NCBI GenBank assembly: GCA_004340125.1
Contig: SLUK01000007.1
Span: forward strand, 62,001 to 126,000
DNA from: Harryflintia acetispora
GTDB lineage: Bacteria > Bacillota > Clostridia > Oscillospirales > Ruminococcaceae
Reading direction: 5' to 3'
Length of the DNA stretch: 64,000 bases
A program made the translations under genes and the position numbers. Below, piece after piece: positions 25,806-33,822 of this stretch (position 1 is its first letter; each line of letters starts with the position of its first letter). The notes below the pieces were generated by a model, which saw only the letters and a list, made by a program, of their open reading frames with translations, was not told where the DNA came from and ran no database searches.

Positions 25806-26714
25806 ATGACGCCAGAGTATCAGCAGGGATTGATCGTGCGGGCGCTGGGGGGCTTTTACTACGTCAAAACCCCCGGCGGGACCTATGAATGCAAGGCGCG
25901 CGGGCTGTTCCGCAAGGAGGGGATCAGCCCTTTGGTGGGCGACCGGGTCAAGATCCAGCTCACCGGGCAGCAGGGCTTTATCGAGGAGATCGACGAGAGG
26001 CGCAACAGCCTGATCCGCCCGCCGGTGGCCAATCTGGACCGGCTGGTGCTGGTGGTGTCGGTCGTTTCGCCGCCGCCAAACCTCCTGGTGCTGGACAAGA
26101 TGATCGCCATCGCCGAATACAAGAACATCGAGCCGGTGCTAGCGGTGACCAAGACCGACCTGTGCGAGGACAGCTCGGAATACGACCGGCTCTGCGCGCT
26201 CTACCGCGAGGCGGGCTTCCGGGTCTTTGCCGTGTCGGCCGTCACGAGGGAGGGCACCCGCCCGCTGCGGGAATACCTCTCGGACGGGATCAACTGCTTT
26301 TGCGGGAACACCGGCGCCGGGAAGTCGAGCCTGCTCAACGCCATCATGCCCGATCTCGCGCTCAAGACCGCCGAGATCAGCCAGAAGCTCGGCCGGGGCC
26401 GGCATACCACCCGCCATGCCGAGCTCTACGAGCTCGAGGGCGGCGGCTACATCGCCGACACCCCCGGCTTCTCGGCGGTGGAGCTCTCCCGCTACGAGGT
26501 CATCCGCAAGGAGGAGCTGCAGCGCTGCTTTCGGGAGTTTGCTCCCTATCTCGACGGCTGTCGGTTTACCGGCTGCTCACACACCTGTGAAAAGGGGTGC
26601 GCGGTGCTAATCGCCGCCGGGGAGGGCAGGATCGCCGAAAGCCGCCTGCAAAGCTACAGGGTGATGTACGAGGACGCCAAACAGATCAAGGAATGGGAGC
26701 TCGATAAGCGATGA
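25806..26714 (+). CDS. rsgA: ribosome small subunit-dependent GTPase
   Basis: Circularly permuted GTPase that matures the 30S subunit. The 302-residue product has an N-terminal OB fold, the G4 motif TKTD near residue 115, the P-loop GNTGAGKSSLLN near 166-177, DTPGFS, and a C-terminal zinc site in GCRFTGCSHTCEKGC. It follows prkC by three bases, the normal order in Firmicutes. Confidence 0.95.
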   Translation: MTPEYQQGLIVRALGGFYYVKTPGGTYECKARGLFRKEGISPLVGDRVKIQLTGQQGFIEEIDERRNSLIRPPVANLDRLVLVVSVVSPPPNLLVLDKMIAIAEYKNIEPVLAVTKTDLCEDSSEYDRLCALYREAGFRVFAVSAVTREGTRPLREYLSDGINCFCGNTGAGKSSLLNAIMPDLALKTAEISQKLGRGRHTTRHAELYELEGGGYIADTPGFSAVELSRYEVIRKEELQRCFREFAPYLDGCRFTGCSHTCEKGCAVLIAAGEGRIAESRLQSYRVMYEDAKQIKEWELDKR

Positions 26715-27340
26715 AAAGGGGACTGATCGTCGCCGCCGGGGAGGGGGTCCCCCCCAGGCTGCTGCAAGCACTCGCGGATGAGAGCGACCTTGTCTACGCG
26801 GTGGACGGCGGCTACCGCCACTGTCAAGCTGCGGGGATCGCCCCCGACCTGCTGCTGGGGGACATGGATTCGCTGGGGATACCGCCCGAGGAGACGGGGG
26901 TGCCCTTCGAGCGCCTCCCCTGCGAGAAGGACGACACCGACGCCCTCTATGCCGCACGCAGGCTGCTCGCGCAGGGGGTGGAGCGGATCACCCTCGCCTG
27001 CGCGCTGGGCGGCCGGCTGGACCACATGCTGGGGAACCTCGGCGTGCTCTGCTTCCTGCTCGAGCAGGGGGCCGCGGGCCGGATCGTGGATTCCCGCTGC
27101 TGCGCCGAGGCATTCGCGCCGGGGGAGCACACCCTAAAAAAGGAGGGCTACAACCTCTTTTCCCTTTTCCCGCTGGAGGGGGCCTGCGAGGGGGTCTGCA
27201 TTCAGAATGCGAAGTATCCGCTGGAGCGTTACCGGCTGGTCATGAGCTTTCCCATCGGGGTGAGCAACGAGTTCCTTTTGGGGGATGCGCGCGTGTCCTT
27301 CGAGAGCGGAAAGCTGCTGGCCATCCGGCTGAAAATTTGA
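26711..27340 (+). CDS. thiN: thiamine diphosphokinase
   Basis: Makes thiamine diphosphate from thiamine and ATP. The 209-residue protein shows VYAVDGGYRHC, LLLGDMDSLG, KDDTDALYAAR and GGRLDHMLGN, all thiamine pyrophosphokinase marks. The ATG overlaps the rsgA stop by four bases. No TPP riboswitch is seen nearby. Confidence 0.92.
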   Translation: MKRGLIVAAGEGVPPRLLQALADESDLVYAVDGGYRHCQAAGIAPDLLLGDMDSLGIPPEETGVPFERLPCEKDDTDALYAARRLLAQGVERITLACALGGRLDHMLGNLGVLCFLLEQGAAGRIVDSRCCAEAFAPGEHTLKKEGYNLFSLFPLEGACEGVCIQNAKYPLERYRLVMSFPIGVSNEFLLGDARVSFESGKLLAIRLKI

Positions 27341-27407
27341 TCCGGGCGGGATAATGGAAGAGTTTTGGGAAAATCTATCATTATCCAAGATTTCTGTCAA
27401 AAGCCTA

Positions 27408-27436
27408 TTGACAATTATACTTAAATAGTATACAAT
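27408..27436 (+). promoter_or_regulatory. promoter of the rubredoxin/flavodiiron genes with overlapping palindrome
   Basis: TTGACA (27408-27413), 17 bases, TACAAT (27431-27436). Inside the spacer and reaching the -10 box is ATACT-TAAAT-AGTAT (27417-27431), a 15-base palindrome placed to act as a repressor site. The regulator is not identified. Confidence 0.75.
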
Positions 27437-27478
27437 TGAGCTACAATCTGAATGTTATAATTTAGGAGGAAATAGAAG

Positions 27479-27637
27479 ATGGCGAGATATGTGTGCACGG
27501 TGTGCGGTTATGTGTACGACGAGGCCGAGGGCTATCCGGACGGCGGGATCGCGGCCGGGACCAAATGGGAAGATGTTCCCGACGATTTCGTTTGCCCGAT
27601 GTGCGGCGTTGACAAATCGATGTTCCAGGCGGAATAA
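27479..27637 (+). CDS. rubredoxin
   Basis: A 52-residue iron protein with the two CxxC pairs in YVCTVCGY and FVCPMCGV, and an AGTKWEDVPDDF core; electron carrier in the cytoplasm. AGGAGGAAA lies 7 bases before the ATG. It is followed at 62 bases by a flavodiiron protein, so the pair most likely reduces oxygen or nitric oxide, with rubredoxin feeding electrons. Confidence 0.95.
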   Translation: MARYVCTVCGYVYDEAEGYPDGGIAAGTKWEDVPDDFVCPMCGVDKSMFQAE

Positions 27638-27699
27638 TTGCAGGACGATCGGCCTCCGCCTTATGCGGGGGCCGATTTCAAAGAGAAGGAGAATGCAAG

Positions 27700-28902
27700 A
27701 TGATCAAAATTTCCGATTCGGTCTATTCGGTCGGGGTGCTCAACCCCAATCTGCGGGTGTTCGATATCGTGATGCGCACCGACTTCGGCACCAGCTACAA
27801 CTCCTACCTGGTGTGCGGGGAGAAGAAGGCGCTGATCGAGACCTGCCACGACACCTTCTTTGAGGCGTATCTGGAGAACATCCGCGAGGTGTGCGACCCG
27901 GCCGAGATCGATTATATCATCCTCAACCACACCGAGCCGGACCATTCCGGCGCGCTCTACCGGCTGCTCGAGCTCTGCCCCAAGGCCGAGATCGTCTGCT
28001 CGCAGGCGGCCTCGATCTATTTAAAAAACATCACCAACGCCAAGGATTTTCAGGCGAAGGTGGTGCGGGACAACGACACCCTGGACTTGGGCGGCGGGCG
28101 CGAGCTGCGCTTCATCAACGCCCCCTTCCTCCATTGGCCGGACAGCATGTTCACCTACCTGCCGGACGAGCGGGTGCTTTTTTCCTGCGACTTCTTCGGC
28201 TCCCACTACTGCGAGCCGCGGATGATCGATGTGCACATCACCTATCCCGCCAAGTACCAGGTCGCCCTCAAGGGCTATTTCGACGCGATTTTCGGGCCCT
28301 TTAGACCCTATGTGCTTAAGGGGATCGAAAAGATCAAGGACCTGCCGATCGACTATGTCTGCACTAGCCACGGCCCGGTGCTCACCCCCGGCGGCCTTTT
28401 CCCGCAGGTGCTGGCGCAGTATACCGAATGGGCGCAGCCGGTTAAAAACGACAAGCCGCAGATTCCGATCTTCTACTGCTCGGCTTATGAGAACACGCAG
28501 CGGGTCGCCGAGAAGCTGCGCGAGGGGGTCTTAGCGGTGCTGCCCGAGGCCGAGGTCCCGCTTTACAACATCATCGACCACGATATGGGGCTGCTGCAGG
28601 AAAAGCTGGGCTGCTCCGACGCCTTCATGGTCGGCTCGCCGACCATCAACCGCGACGCGGTGCCGCCCATCTGGGAGCTGCTCAGCCATGTGGACGCGAT
28701 CAACAACCAGAAGAAGCCGGTGCTGGTCTTCGGTTCCTTCGGCTGGAGCGGCGAGGCGGTTCCCGCCATCATCAGCCGCCTGAGCCTGCTGAAGCTCGCC
28801 GTCTTCGGCGAGGGCTTCAAGGTCAACTTCGTGCCGGATGAGCAGGACCTCGAAAAGGCCGTGGCGCTCGGCCGGGAGTTCGCCGAAAGCCTCAAAAAGT
28901 AA
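27700..28902 (+). CDS. flavodiiron protein (FprA family)
   Basis: A 400-residue oxygen or NO reductase. The beta-lactamase-like diiron domain (about 1-250) has the ligands His77, Glu79, Asp81 and His82 in HTEPDHSG, plus HWPDSMF and CTSHGP; the flavodoxin domain (about 255-400) has YCSAYENTQRVAE and GSPTINRDAVPP. No rubredoxin domain is fused, consistent with the separate gene just upstream. In anaerobes such pairs protect against oxygen. Confidence 0.93.
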   Translation: MIKISDSVYSVGVLNPNLRVFDIVMRTDFGTSYNSYLVCGEKKALIETCHDTFFEAYLENIREVCDPAEIDYIILNHTEPDHSGALYRLLELCPKAEIVCSQAASIYLKNITNAKDFQAKVVRDNDTLDLGGGRELRFINAPFLHWPDSMFTYLPDERVLFSCDFFGSHYCEPRMIDVHITYPAKYQVALKGYFDAIFGPFRPYVLKGIEKIKDLPIDYVCTSHGPVLTPGGLFPQVLAQYTEWAQPVKNDKPQIPIFYCSAYENTQRVAEKLREGVLAVLPEAEVPLYNIIDHDMGLLQEKLGCSDAFMVGSPTINRDAVPPIWELLSHVDAINNQKKPVLVFGSFGWSGEAVPAIISRLSLLKLAVFGEGFKVNFVPDEQDLEKAVALGREFAESLKK

Positions 28903-28933
28903 TATTCAATACGGATATTACAAATAGGATAAT

Positions 28934-28974
28934 AAAACAGCCGCTGCGGGACCCCGCAGCGGCTGTTTTTGTTT
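28934..28974. terminator. bidirectional terminator
   Basis: AAAACAGCCGCTGCGGG and CCCGCAGCGGCTGTTTTT pair perfectly around a two- to three-base loop. It serves the flavodiiron gene on the plus strand and the MATE gene on the minus strand. Confidence 0.92.
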
Positions 28975-28980
28975 GGGCGG

Positions 28981-30363
28981 TTACGCTTCGCTTTGCGGCT
29001 TTGTCTCGAGCTCGCGGAAGAGCTTTCGCGAAAAGCGCAGGAACATCAGGAAGGTGACGCTCGCCGCGGTGATGTCCGCGATCGGCTCGGCCAGGAAGAT
29101 TCCGAAGGTCCCGAGGAAGCGCGGCAGCACCAGCGCCAGGGGGATGAGCAGGATCACCTTGCGCAGCAGAGCCAGGAAGAGGGAGGTCTTGGCCTGGCCC
29201 ATCGCCATGAAGCACTGCTGGCAGCTGAATTGCAGCCCGATCATGAAGACGCCCGCCATGTAGATGCGCAGCGAATGGACGGCGACCTCCATCAGCTCGG
29301 GCTTGTCGTTGAAGATCAGGATAAACACCTGCGGGAAGAATTGCAGCGCCGCCCAGAGCAGGCAGGAGGCGATCACGCTCACCTTGATGAGCAGCTTGTA
29401 GGTGTGCTTGACCCGCTCGTAGTTGCGCGCGCCGTAGTTGTAGCTGATGATCGGCTGGGCGCCCTGTCCCAGGCCCATCAGCGGCATGGACATGAACTGC
29501 ATGATGCTGCTGATGATGGTCATCGCGCCGACATACAGGTCGTTGCCGTAGCGCTGCAGCCCCGAGTTGAGGGTGATCATCACCAGGCTCTCGGTGGACT
29601 GCATGATGAACGGGGAGATCCCGAGGCTGAGGATCGCGCCCATGATGTCACGGCGCAGGGGCATGTGCCTGAGGGTCAGGCGCAGCACCGTCTTTTTGCC
29701 CGTGAGAAAGAGCAGCACCCAAACGGCCGAGACCGCCTGCGAGAGGATGGTCGCCAGCGCCGCGCCGCGCACCCCCATATCAAAGGTGAAGATAAAGAGC
29801 GGGTCGAGCGCGATGTTGAGCACCGCGCCGATCAGGACGGTGAGCATCCCCTCCTTGGCGAAGCCCTGGGTGGTGATGAAGGCGTTGAGCCCCAGGGCGA
29901 TCATCACGAAGACGGTGCCGCTGACGTAGATGGTGATGTAGCGCACCGCGTATTCGATGGTCGCCTCGGAGGCGCCGAAAAACATCAGCAGCGGGCGCTT
30001 GAAGGCGAGGAAGAAGGCGGTCAGCACCACGGCGAGGATCAGCAGCGAGGTGGCGGCGTTGTTGAGGATGCGGTTGGCGCGCTCGCGGTTATCCCGCCCG
30101 AGCTCGATCGAGGCCAGCGGCGCGCCGCCCATGCCGACCAGCGCGGCAAAGGCCGAGATCAGCATGATGATCGGGAAGGTGATCCCCACACCGGTGAGCG
30201 CGAGGTCCCCCACCCCCTCCATATGCCCGATGTACATCCGGTCCACAATGTTATACAGGGCGTTGATCAGCTGGGCAGTGATGGTTGGCACCGCCAGCCT
30301 CACCAGTAGTCTGCCGACCGGCCCGGTGCCGAGGTCGTTCACCGAATTCTGCGCGTTCTTCAT
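28981..30363 (-). CDS. MATE-family multidrug/cation exporter
   Basis: A 460-residue membrane protein with about twelve hydrophobic segments in two similar halves and a conserved start, GRLLVRLAVPTITAQLINALYNIVDRMYIGH, typical of MATE exporters such as NorM/MepA. The substrate cannot be predicted. The ATG at 30363 has AAAGGA seven bases upstream; longer starts would extend into a structured leader. Confidence 0.9.
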   Translation of the reverse strand: MKNAQNSVNDLGTGPVGRLLVRLAVPTITAQLINALYNIVDRMYIGHMEGVGDLALTGVGITFPIIMLISAFAALVGMGGAPLASIELGRDNRERANRILNNAATSLLILAVVLTAFFLAFKRPLLMFFGASEATIEYAVRYITIYVSGTVFVMIALGLNAFITTQGFAKEGMLTVLIGAVLNIALDPLFIFTFDMGVRGAALATILSQAVSAVWVLLFLTGKKTVLRLTLRHMPLRRDIMGAILSLGISPFIMQSTESLVMITLNSGLQRYGNDLYVGAMTIISSIMQFMSMPLMGLGQGAQPIISYNYGARNYERVKHTYKLLIKVSVIASCLLWAALQFFPQVFILIFNDKPELMEVAVHSLRIYMAGVFMIGLQFSCQQCFMAMGQAKTSLFLALLRKVILLIPLALVLPRFLGTFGIFLAEPIADITAASVTFLMFLRFSRKLFRELETKPQSEA

Positions 30364-30373
30364 GAGCATTTCC

Positions 30374-30487
30374 TTTCGCGGGACCCCTGTTACAGCGCGA
30401 AAAGAGACCGCGCCGCCGGTTTGGGGATCATGCCGGCGGAAAGGTCTCGAAGGGCCCGAACCAAATATTGATAACTGATTTATTATA
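30374..30487 (-). promoter_or_regulatory. structured leader of the MATE gene
   Basis: On the minus strand a TATAAT (30482-30487) is followed by a hairpin closed by GAGACC/GGTCTC with an inner CCGCCGG/CCGGCGG stem (30404-30448), then TTTCGCG/CGCGAAA (30374-30402), whose 3' arm runs into the AAAGGA ribosome site. It does not match any riboswitch class I recognise. The layout suggests control of translation. Confidence 0.55.
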
Positions 30488-30602
30488 TCAGAAAACTTTG
30501 AACACAACGTAAACAAAAGGAAGTTTTCGCGGGGTTTCTCACCTTTTTTCCCCGCCCGGCGTATCCTATAGTAAGGAAAGCTGATGGGAAGGGGGGAGGA
30601 GC

Positions 30603-30755
30603 ATGCCGCGCGGTCCCGGAAGCGGGATCTGGTGCAGAACGGCGGTCATGTTCGGCTGCGCCATGTTCCTGATCTGCTTTTGTCCGATCCGCCTGGTGCT
30701 GATCATCGCCGCATTCCTGCTCATCCTGGCGGGCGTCTCCTCCTGGAGATGCTGA
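30603..30755 (+). CDS. 50-residue cysteine-rich membrane peptide
   Basis: Open frame with GGGGAGGA just before its ATG, encoding a basic glycine/proline-rich head and one long hydrophobic segment broken by cysteines (CFCPIRLVLIIAAFLLILAG), ending in WRC. It has five cysteines. I do not recognise a named family. It lies 52 bases before spoVM on the same strand, so a sporulation role is a reasonable guess. Confidence 0.6.
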   Translation: MPRGPGSGIWCRTAVMFGCAMFLICFCPIRLVLIIAAFLLILAGVSSWRC

Positions 30756-30806
30756 CTGCCGGCCAAAGCGTACATTCAATACTTTCAGTTTGGGAGGAGA
30801 CCCGGT

Positions 30807-30890
30807 ATGAAGATCGTCGTTGTCAAGAGCCCGAAGTTTTTAAGCCCGATCCTGCGCATGCTCTTTAAAATTAAGAAGGAAGAGGCCTGA
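30807..30890 (+). CDS. spoVM: stage V sporulation protein SpoVM
   Basis: A 27-residue amphipathic peptide, KIVVVKSPKFLSPILRMLFK with a basic/acidic tail, matching B. subtilis SpoVM (26 residues, KLPKFLGGIVRAMLG core). SpoVM sits on the convex forespore membrane and anchors SpoIVA to start coat assembly. GGGAGGAGA lies 6-7 bases before the ATG. It is easily missed because of its size, and it supports the view that the organism sporulates. Confidence 0.88.
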   Translation: MKIVVVKSPKFLSPILRMLFKIKKEEA

Positions 30891-30918
30891 TCTTTGAGAG
30901 GCCCCCAGGGAGCAAAAG

Positions 30919-30960
30919 CGAGGCCCTTTCTCGTCGTTTAGAGAAAGGGCCTCGTATTTT
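30919..30960. terminator. terminator between spoVM and the CNNM-type gene
   Basis: GAGGCCCTTTCTC and GAGAAAGGGCCTC pair around an eight-base loop, followed by TATTTTATTC on the plus strand. Confidence 0.85.
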
Positions 30961-32353
30961 ATTCTTTTTCTTCCCGTTCGCGCTCCCGCTTTTCCTTGCG
31001 GGACTTTTCCTTGGGCAGCGGCTCGGGGGGCGGGGGCGGCAGCTTTTCCGCGCGCACCATCGCGATCCGGCGGTCCTCCACCGCCAGCACCGAGAAGATC
31101 ACGTCCTCGATCTGCACCGAGGGGTGTTCATCCTCCTTGGGGATGTAGCCGAGCAGATCGGTGATGAGGCCCCCCAGCGTGTCGTAGTCGTCGTTCTCTT
31201 CGTCGAAGGTAATGTTCATCAGCTTCTCCACGTCCTCGAGCGAGACCGAGCCGTCGAAGTCATAGAGGGTGTCGCTGATCTTGCGGACCTCCTCCTCCTC
31301 GTTGTCGTACTCGTCCTGGATGTTGCCGACGATCGACTCGAGCAGGTCCTCCATGGTCACCACACCCGAGGTGCCGCCGTATTCGTCCACCACGATGGCC
31401 ATCTGCAGCTTCTTCTCCTTGAAGGAGTGCAGCAGCTCGCTACAGTTGTTGGATTCGGGCACGTACATCGCCTCGCGCATGATCGAGCGCACGGATACGC
31501 TGTCGTAGTCGGGGTTGCCCACCAGCGAGAGCATATCCTTGACGTAGAGGATGCCGATGATGTTGTCGATGTCCTCCTCATAGACCGGGATGCGGGAGTA
31601 TCCCTCCTCGATCGCGAGCTGGATGATGTCGGAAATCTTCTCATCGGCGTCCGCCGCCACCAGCTCGGTGCGGTGGGTCATCACGTCGCCCGCGGTGCGC
31701 TCGTCGAACTCAAAGATGTTGTCGATCATGTCCTTTTCGCTCTGCTCGATGACGCCCTTTTCATTGCCCACGTCCACCATCATGCGGATTTCTTCCTCGG
31801 TGACCTTGTTGGGCTCGTCGTGCGGGTTGATCCCGCACAGACGCAAAATGCCGTTGGTCGAGGCGCTCAGCAGCGCGACAAAGGGCTTTTCCACTCTATA
31901 AATTGCGGTAAGCAGGCCGGAAATTTTGTATGCGATCGCTTCGGGATAGAGCATGCCGAACCGCTTGGGCACCAGCTCTCCGAAGACCAGGGTGAAGAAG
32001 GAGAGCAGGATGGTGATCAGCGCCAGCGAGATGATGTGCAGCACCGGGCGCGGGATGGGCACAAAGGTGAGCGCCGCGACCAGCATTTCGGCGAAACGGT
32101 CGGCCGCCACAGCCGAAGCGAGCAGCCCGGAAAGGGTGACGCCCACCTGGATGGTGGACAAGAAGCGGGAGGGCTCGCTGACGAGGGCAAGGATGCGCTT
32201 GGCGCGCTTATCGCCGTTTTCGGCCAGGCGCTGCACCTTGTTGTCGTTGAGGGAGATCACCGCAATTTCGCTGAGCGCGAAGAATGCGTTGGTCAGGATC
32301 AGGACGATCAGCAATACAATGTAGGTCAACCAATTACCGTCAGGGTCGGGCAT
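30959..32353 (-). CDS. CNNM/CorC-type membrane protein with CBS domains
   Basis: A 464-residue 'hemolysin-like' protein: DUF21/CNNM membrane domain (about 1-190, four helices), a CBS pair (about 205-330, with VDEYGGTSGVVTMEDLLE) and a CorC_HlyC nucleotide-binding-like domain (about 345-430), then a charged KE/R tail. Such proteins act in magnesium or other cation export. The ATG at 32353 (MPDPDGNW) is chosen; an in-frame TTG at 32374 is possible. A consensus promoter is at 32431-32459. Confidence 0.9.
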   Translation of the reverse strand: MPDPDGNWLTYIVLLIVLILTNAFFALSEIAVISLNDNKVQRLAENGDKRAKRILALVSEPSRFLSTIQVGVTLSGLLASAVAADRFAEMLVAALTFVPIPRPVLHIISLALITILLSFFTLVFGELVPKRFGMLYPEAIAYKISGLLTAIYRVEKPFVALLSASTNGILRLCGINPHDEPNKVTEEEIRMMVDVGNEKGVIEQSEKDMIDNIFEFDERTAGDVMTHRTELVAADADEKISDIIQLAIEEGYSRIPVYEEDIDNIIGILYVKDMLSLVGNPDYDSVSVRSIMREAMYVPESNNCSELLHSFKEKKLQMAIVVDEYGGTSGVVTMEDLLESIVGNIQDEYDNEEEEVRKISDTLYDFDGSVSLEDVEKLMNITFDEENDDYDTLGGLITDLLGYIPKEDEHPSVQIEDVIFSVLAVEDRRIAMVRAEKLPPPPPEPLPKEKSRKEKREREREEKE

Positions 32354-32430
32354 GTTTATAACCATTCCTTTCAATGTTCGGGGCTGTGCCCCATGGTGAT
32401 GAGGCGCCGGGCCGAATTACCTCAAAATAG

Positions 32431-32459
32431 ATAATACTGTAAAACCGGGGTTCTGTCAA
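32431..32459 (-). promoter_or_regulatory. promoter of the CNNM-type gene
   Basis: On the minus strand TTGACA (32454-32459), 17 bases, TATTAT (32431-32436). Confidence 0.8.
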
Positions 32460-32481
32460 CGGCCAAAACCGGGCCAAATAC

Positions 32482-32510
32482 TTGACTGAGGCCCCAAAAA
32501 GGTGTATCAT
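32482..32510 (+). promoter_or_regulatory. promoter of tRNA-Leu
   Basis: TTGACT (32482-32487), 17 bases, TATCAT (32505-32510), about 45 bases before the mature tRNA. Confidence 0.8.
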
Positions 32511-32555
32511 AATTAAGATTCCCGCACGGCACGCAGCCATGCGGGCTCTAGATCG

Positions 32556-32642
32556 GCCGCCGTGGCGAAATCGGCAGACGCAAGGGACTTAAAATCCCTC
32601 GCTGGCAACAGCGTACCGGTTCAAGTCCGGTCGGCGGCACCA
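32556..32642 (+). tRNA. tRNA-Leu (anticodon TAA)
   Basis: An 87-base class II tRNA: acceptor GCCGCCG/CGGCGGC, anticodon stem AGGGA/TCCCT around CTTAAAA with anticodon TAA, long variable arm GCTG-GCAA-CAGC, T-arm ACCGG-TTCAAGT-CCGGT and an encoded CCA. A terminator follows at 32660. It marks the left edge of an AT-rich segment. Confidence 0.97.
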
Positions 32643-32659
32643 GCGGCGAGCCGCCGCTT

Positions 32660-32702
32660 CCAAACGCGCTCCTCACAAATGTGAGAGCGCGTTTGGTTTT
32701 TT
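32660..32702 (+). terminator. terminator after tRNA-Leu
   Basis: CCAAACGCGCTC..TCAC and GTGAGAGCGCGTTTGG pair, followed by eight T. Confidence 0.9.
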
Positions 32703-32818
32703 TGCATGGGGATATTTTGAAAATTACAATATAATGTGTGAAAAAGTGATACGTTAATGTAACGATTTTAGAATACCTCCCTTTACGATAGGACAGTAAC
32801 AATGGAGGTATTAAAAAT

Positions 32819-33814
32819 ATGGAAAATAAAAGTAGTAAACAGGTCACAAAGACAGGGTTTGTCTTATGTGGGGCTGATAAAAAGTATATACGCAGCAAAA
32901 ATCAATACCCTAAAATGGAATCAAAATATTTACAAGTTATTTGTGAATCCGGAGCCTGTGAAAACTGCCAACGACACAGCGGTATCCCTGTACTTACTTT
33001 AGAAGGCGCAATAGGAGAAAATCTTCCACCATTTCATCCAAACTGCAAATGTAGAGTGGAACCGTGGGAAATTGACTCTTGGCAGGCTGAAAATTTCATC
33101 TGGGCAAAAGTGGATGACGAAAGTCTGAACTGTGAACAGAGATCGCAGCTACTGATTGATTTTTATCATATTACAGACTTTTCAATTCAATCCATTCGAA
33201 GGGTTTTATTTATTTTACGCAATCCTGATATTTACGGGAATACGAATGAGTCAGTACTCGATCAGATAAAAACGTTCTTTTTTATTTTGGGAAAAGCTCC
33301 GCAATCATTAGGAAAGGAAATGGAGCTTCCAAAAGAAAATGTTAACTTTGAAATGTACCGATGGGAGGATTATAATGGAATAAAAAGAGATAATCCTAAA
33401 ATCATGCAAGATATGGCTTATACGGACCAAGACGGGTTTCGACGAATTCATGTTTCGGGGTTGGAAGAAGCTGCCTATATGGCTGCGCTGGGGTCTTTTT
33501 ACTTAAAAGATGAAATGGGGAAAGTGAATCCCAATGGCGTTGTCTTCCAAGTATATTTGTCCAATGGATATTCGTTTTATTTGGTTGCCGGAGATATGAA
33601 AGCAGATAATGATACCAATACAGACACGCATCAATATACTTATAATGTAGATTATAATATTATTGAGTCTAATACGGACATAATTGAGTTCATCATTGAC
33701 CGGGCTCAAATGGATTCCAAGATGTATGAAAATAATTTCAAAGAAATACCTTCCTATTTTCATGGTGGAATTATTAGAATGGAGAAACTTCCTATGACAG
33801 TTCTAAACAAGTAG
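32819..33814 (+). CDS. orphan protein with a MuF-like cysteine/histidine motif
   Basis: A 331-residue protein of AT-rich composition. Residues about 41-80 read CESGACENCQRHSG...PPFHPNCKC, the metal-binding-like motif found near the end of phage Mu-F type head-morphogenesis proteins; the remaining 250 residues match nothing I know. No signal peptide is seen. The likely start is the ATG at 32819. Its position after a tRNA gene and its composition suggest acquisition, possibly as a remnant of a prophage or a MuF-containing polymorphic protein. The lipoprotein gene follows 8-14 bases later, so the two may work together. Confidence 0.6.
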   Translation: MENKSSKQVTKTGFVLCGADKKYIRSKNQYPKMESKYLQVICESGACENCQRHSGIPVLTLEGAIGENLPPFHPNCKCRVEPWEIDSWQAENFIWAKVDDESLNCEQRSQLLIDFYHITDFSIQSIRRVLFILRNPDIYGNTNESVLDQIKTFFFILGKAPQSLGKEMELPKENVNFEMYRWEDYNGIKRDNPKIMQDMAYTDQDGFRRIHVSGLEEAAYMAALGSFYLKDEMGKVNPNGVVFQVYLSNGYSFYLVAGDMKADNDTNTDTHQYTYNVDYNIIESNTDIIEFIIDRAQMDSKMYENNFKEIPSYFHGGIIRMEKLPMTVLNK

Positions 33815-33822
33815 GAAAGGAT

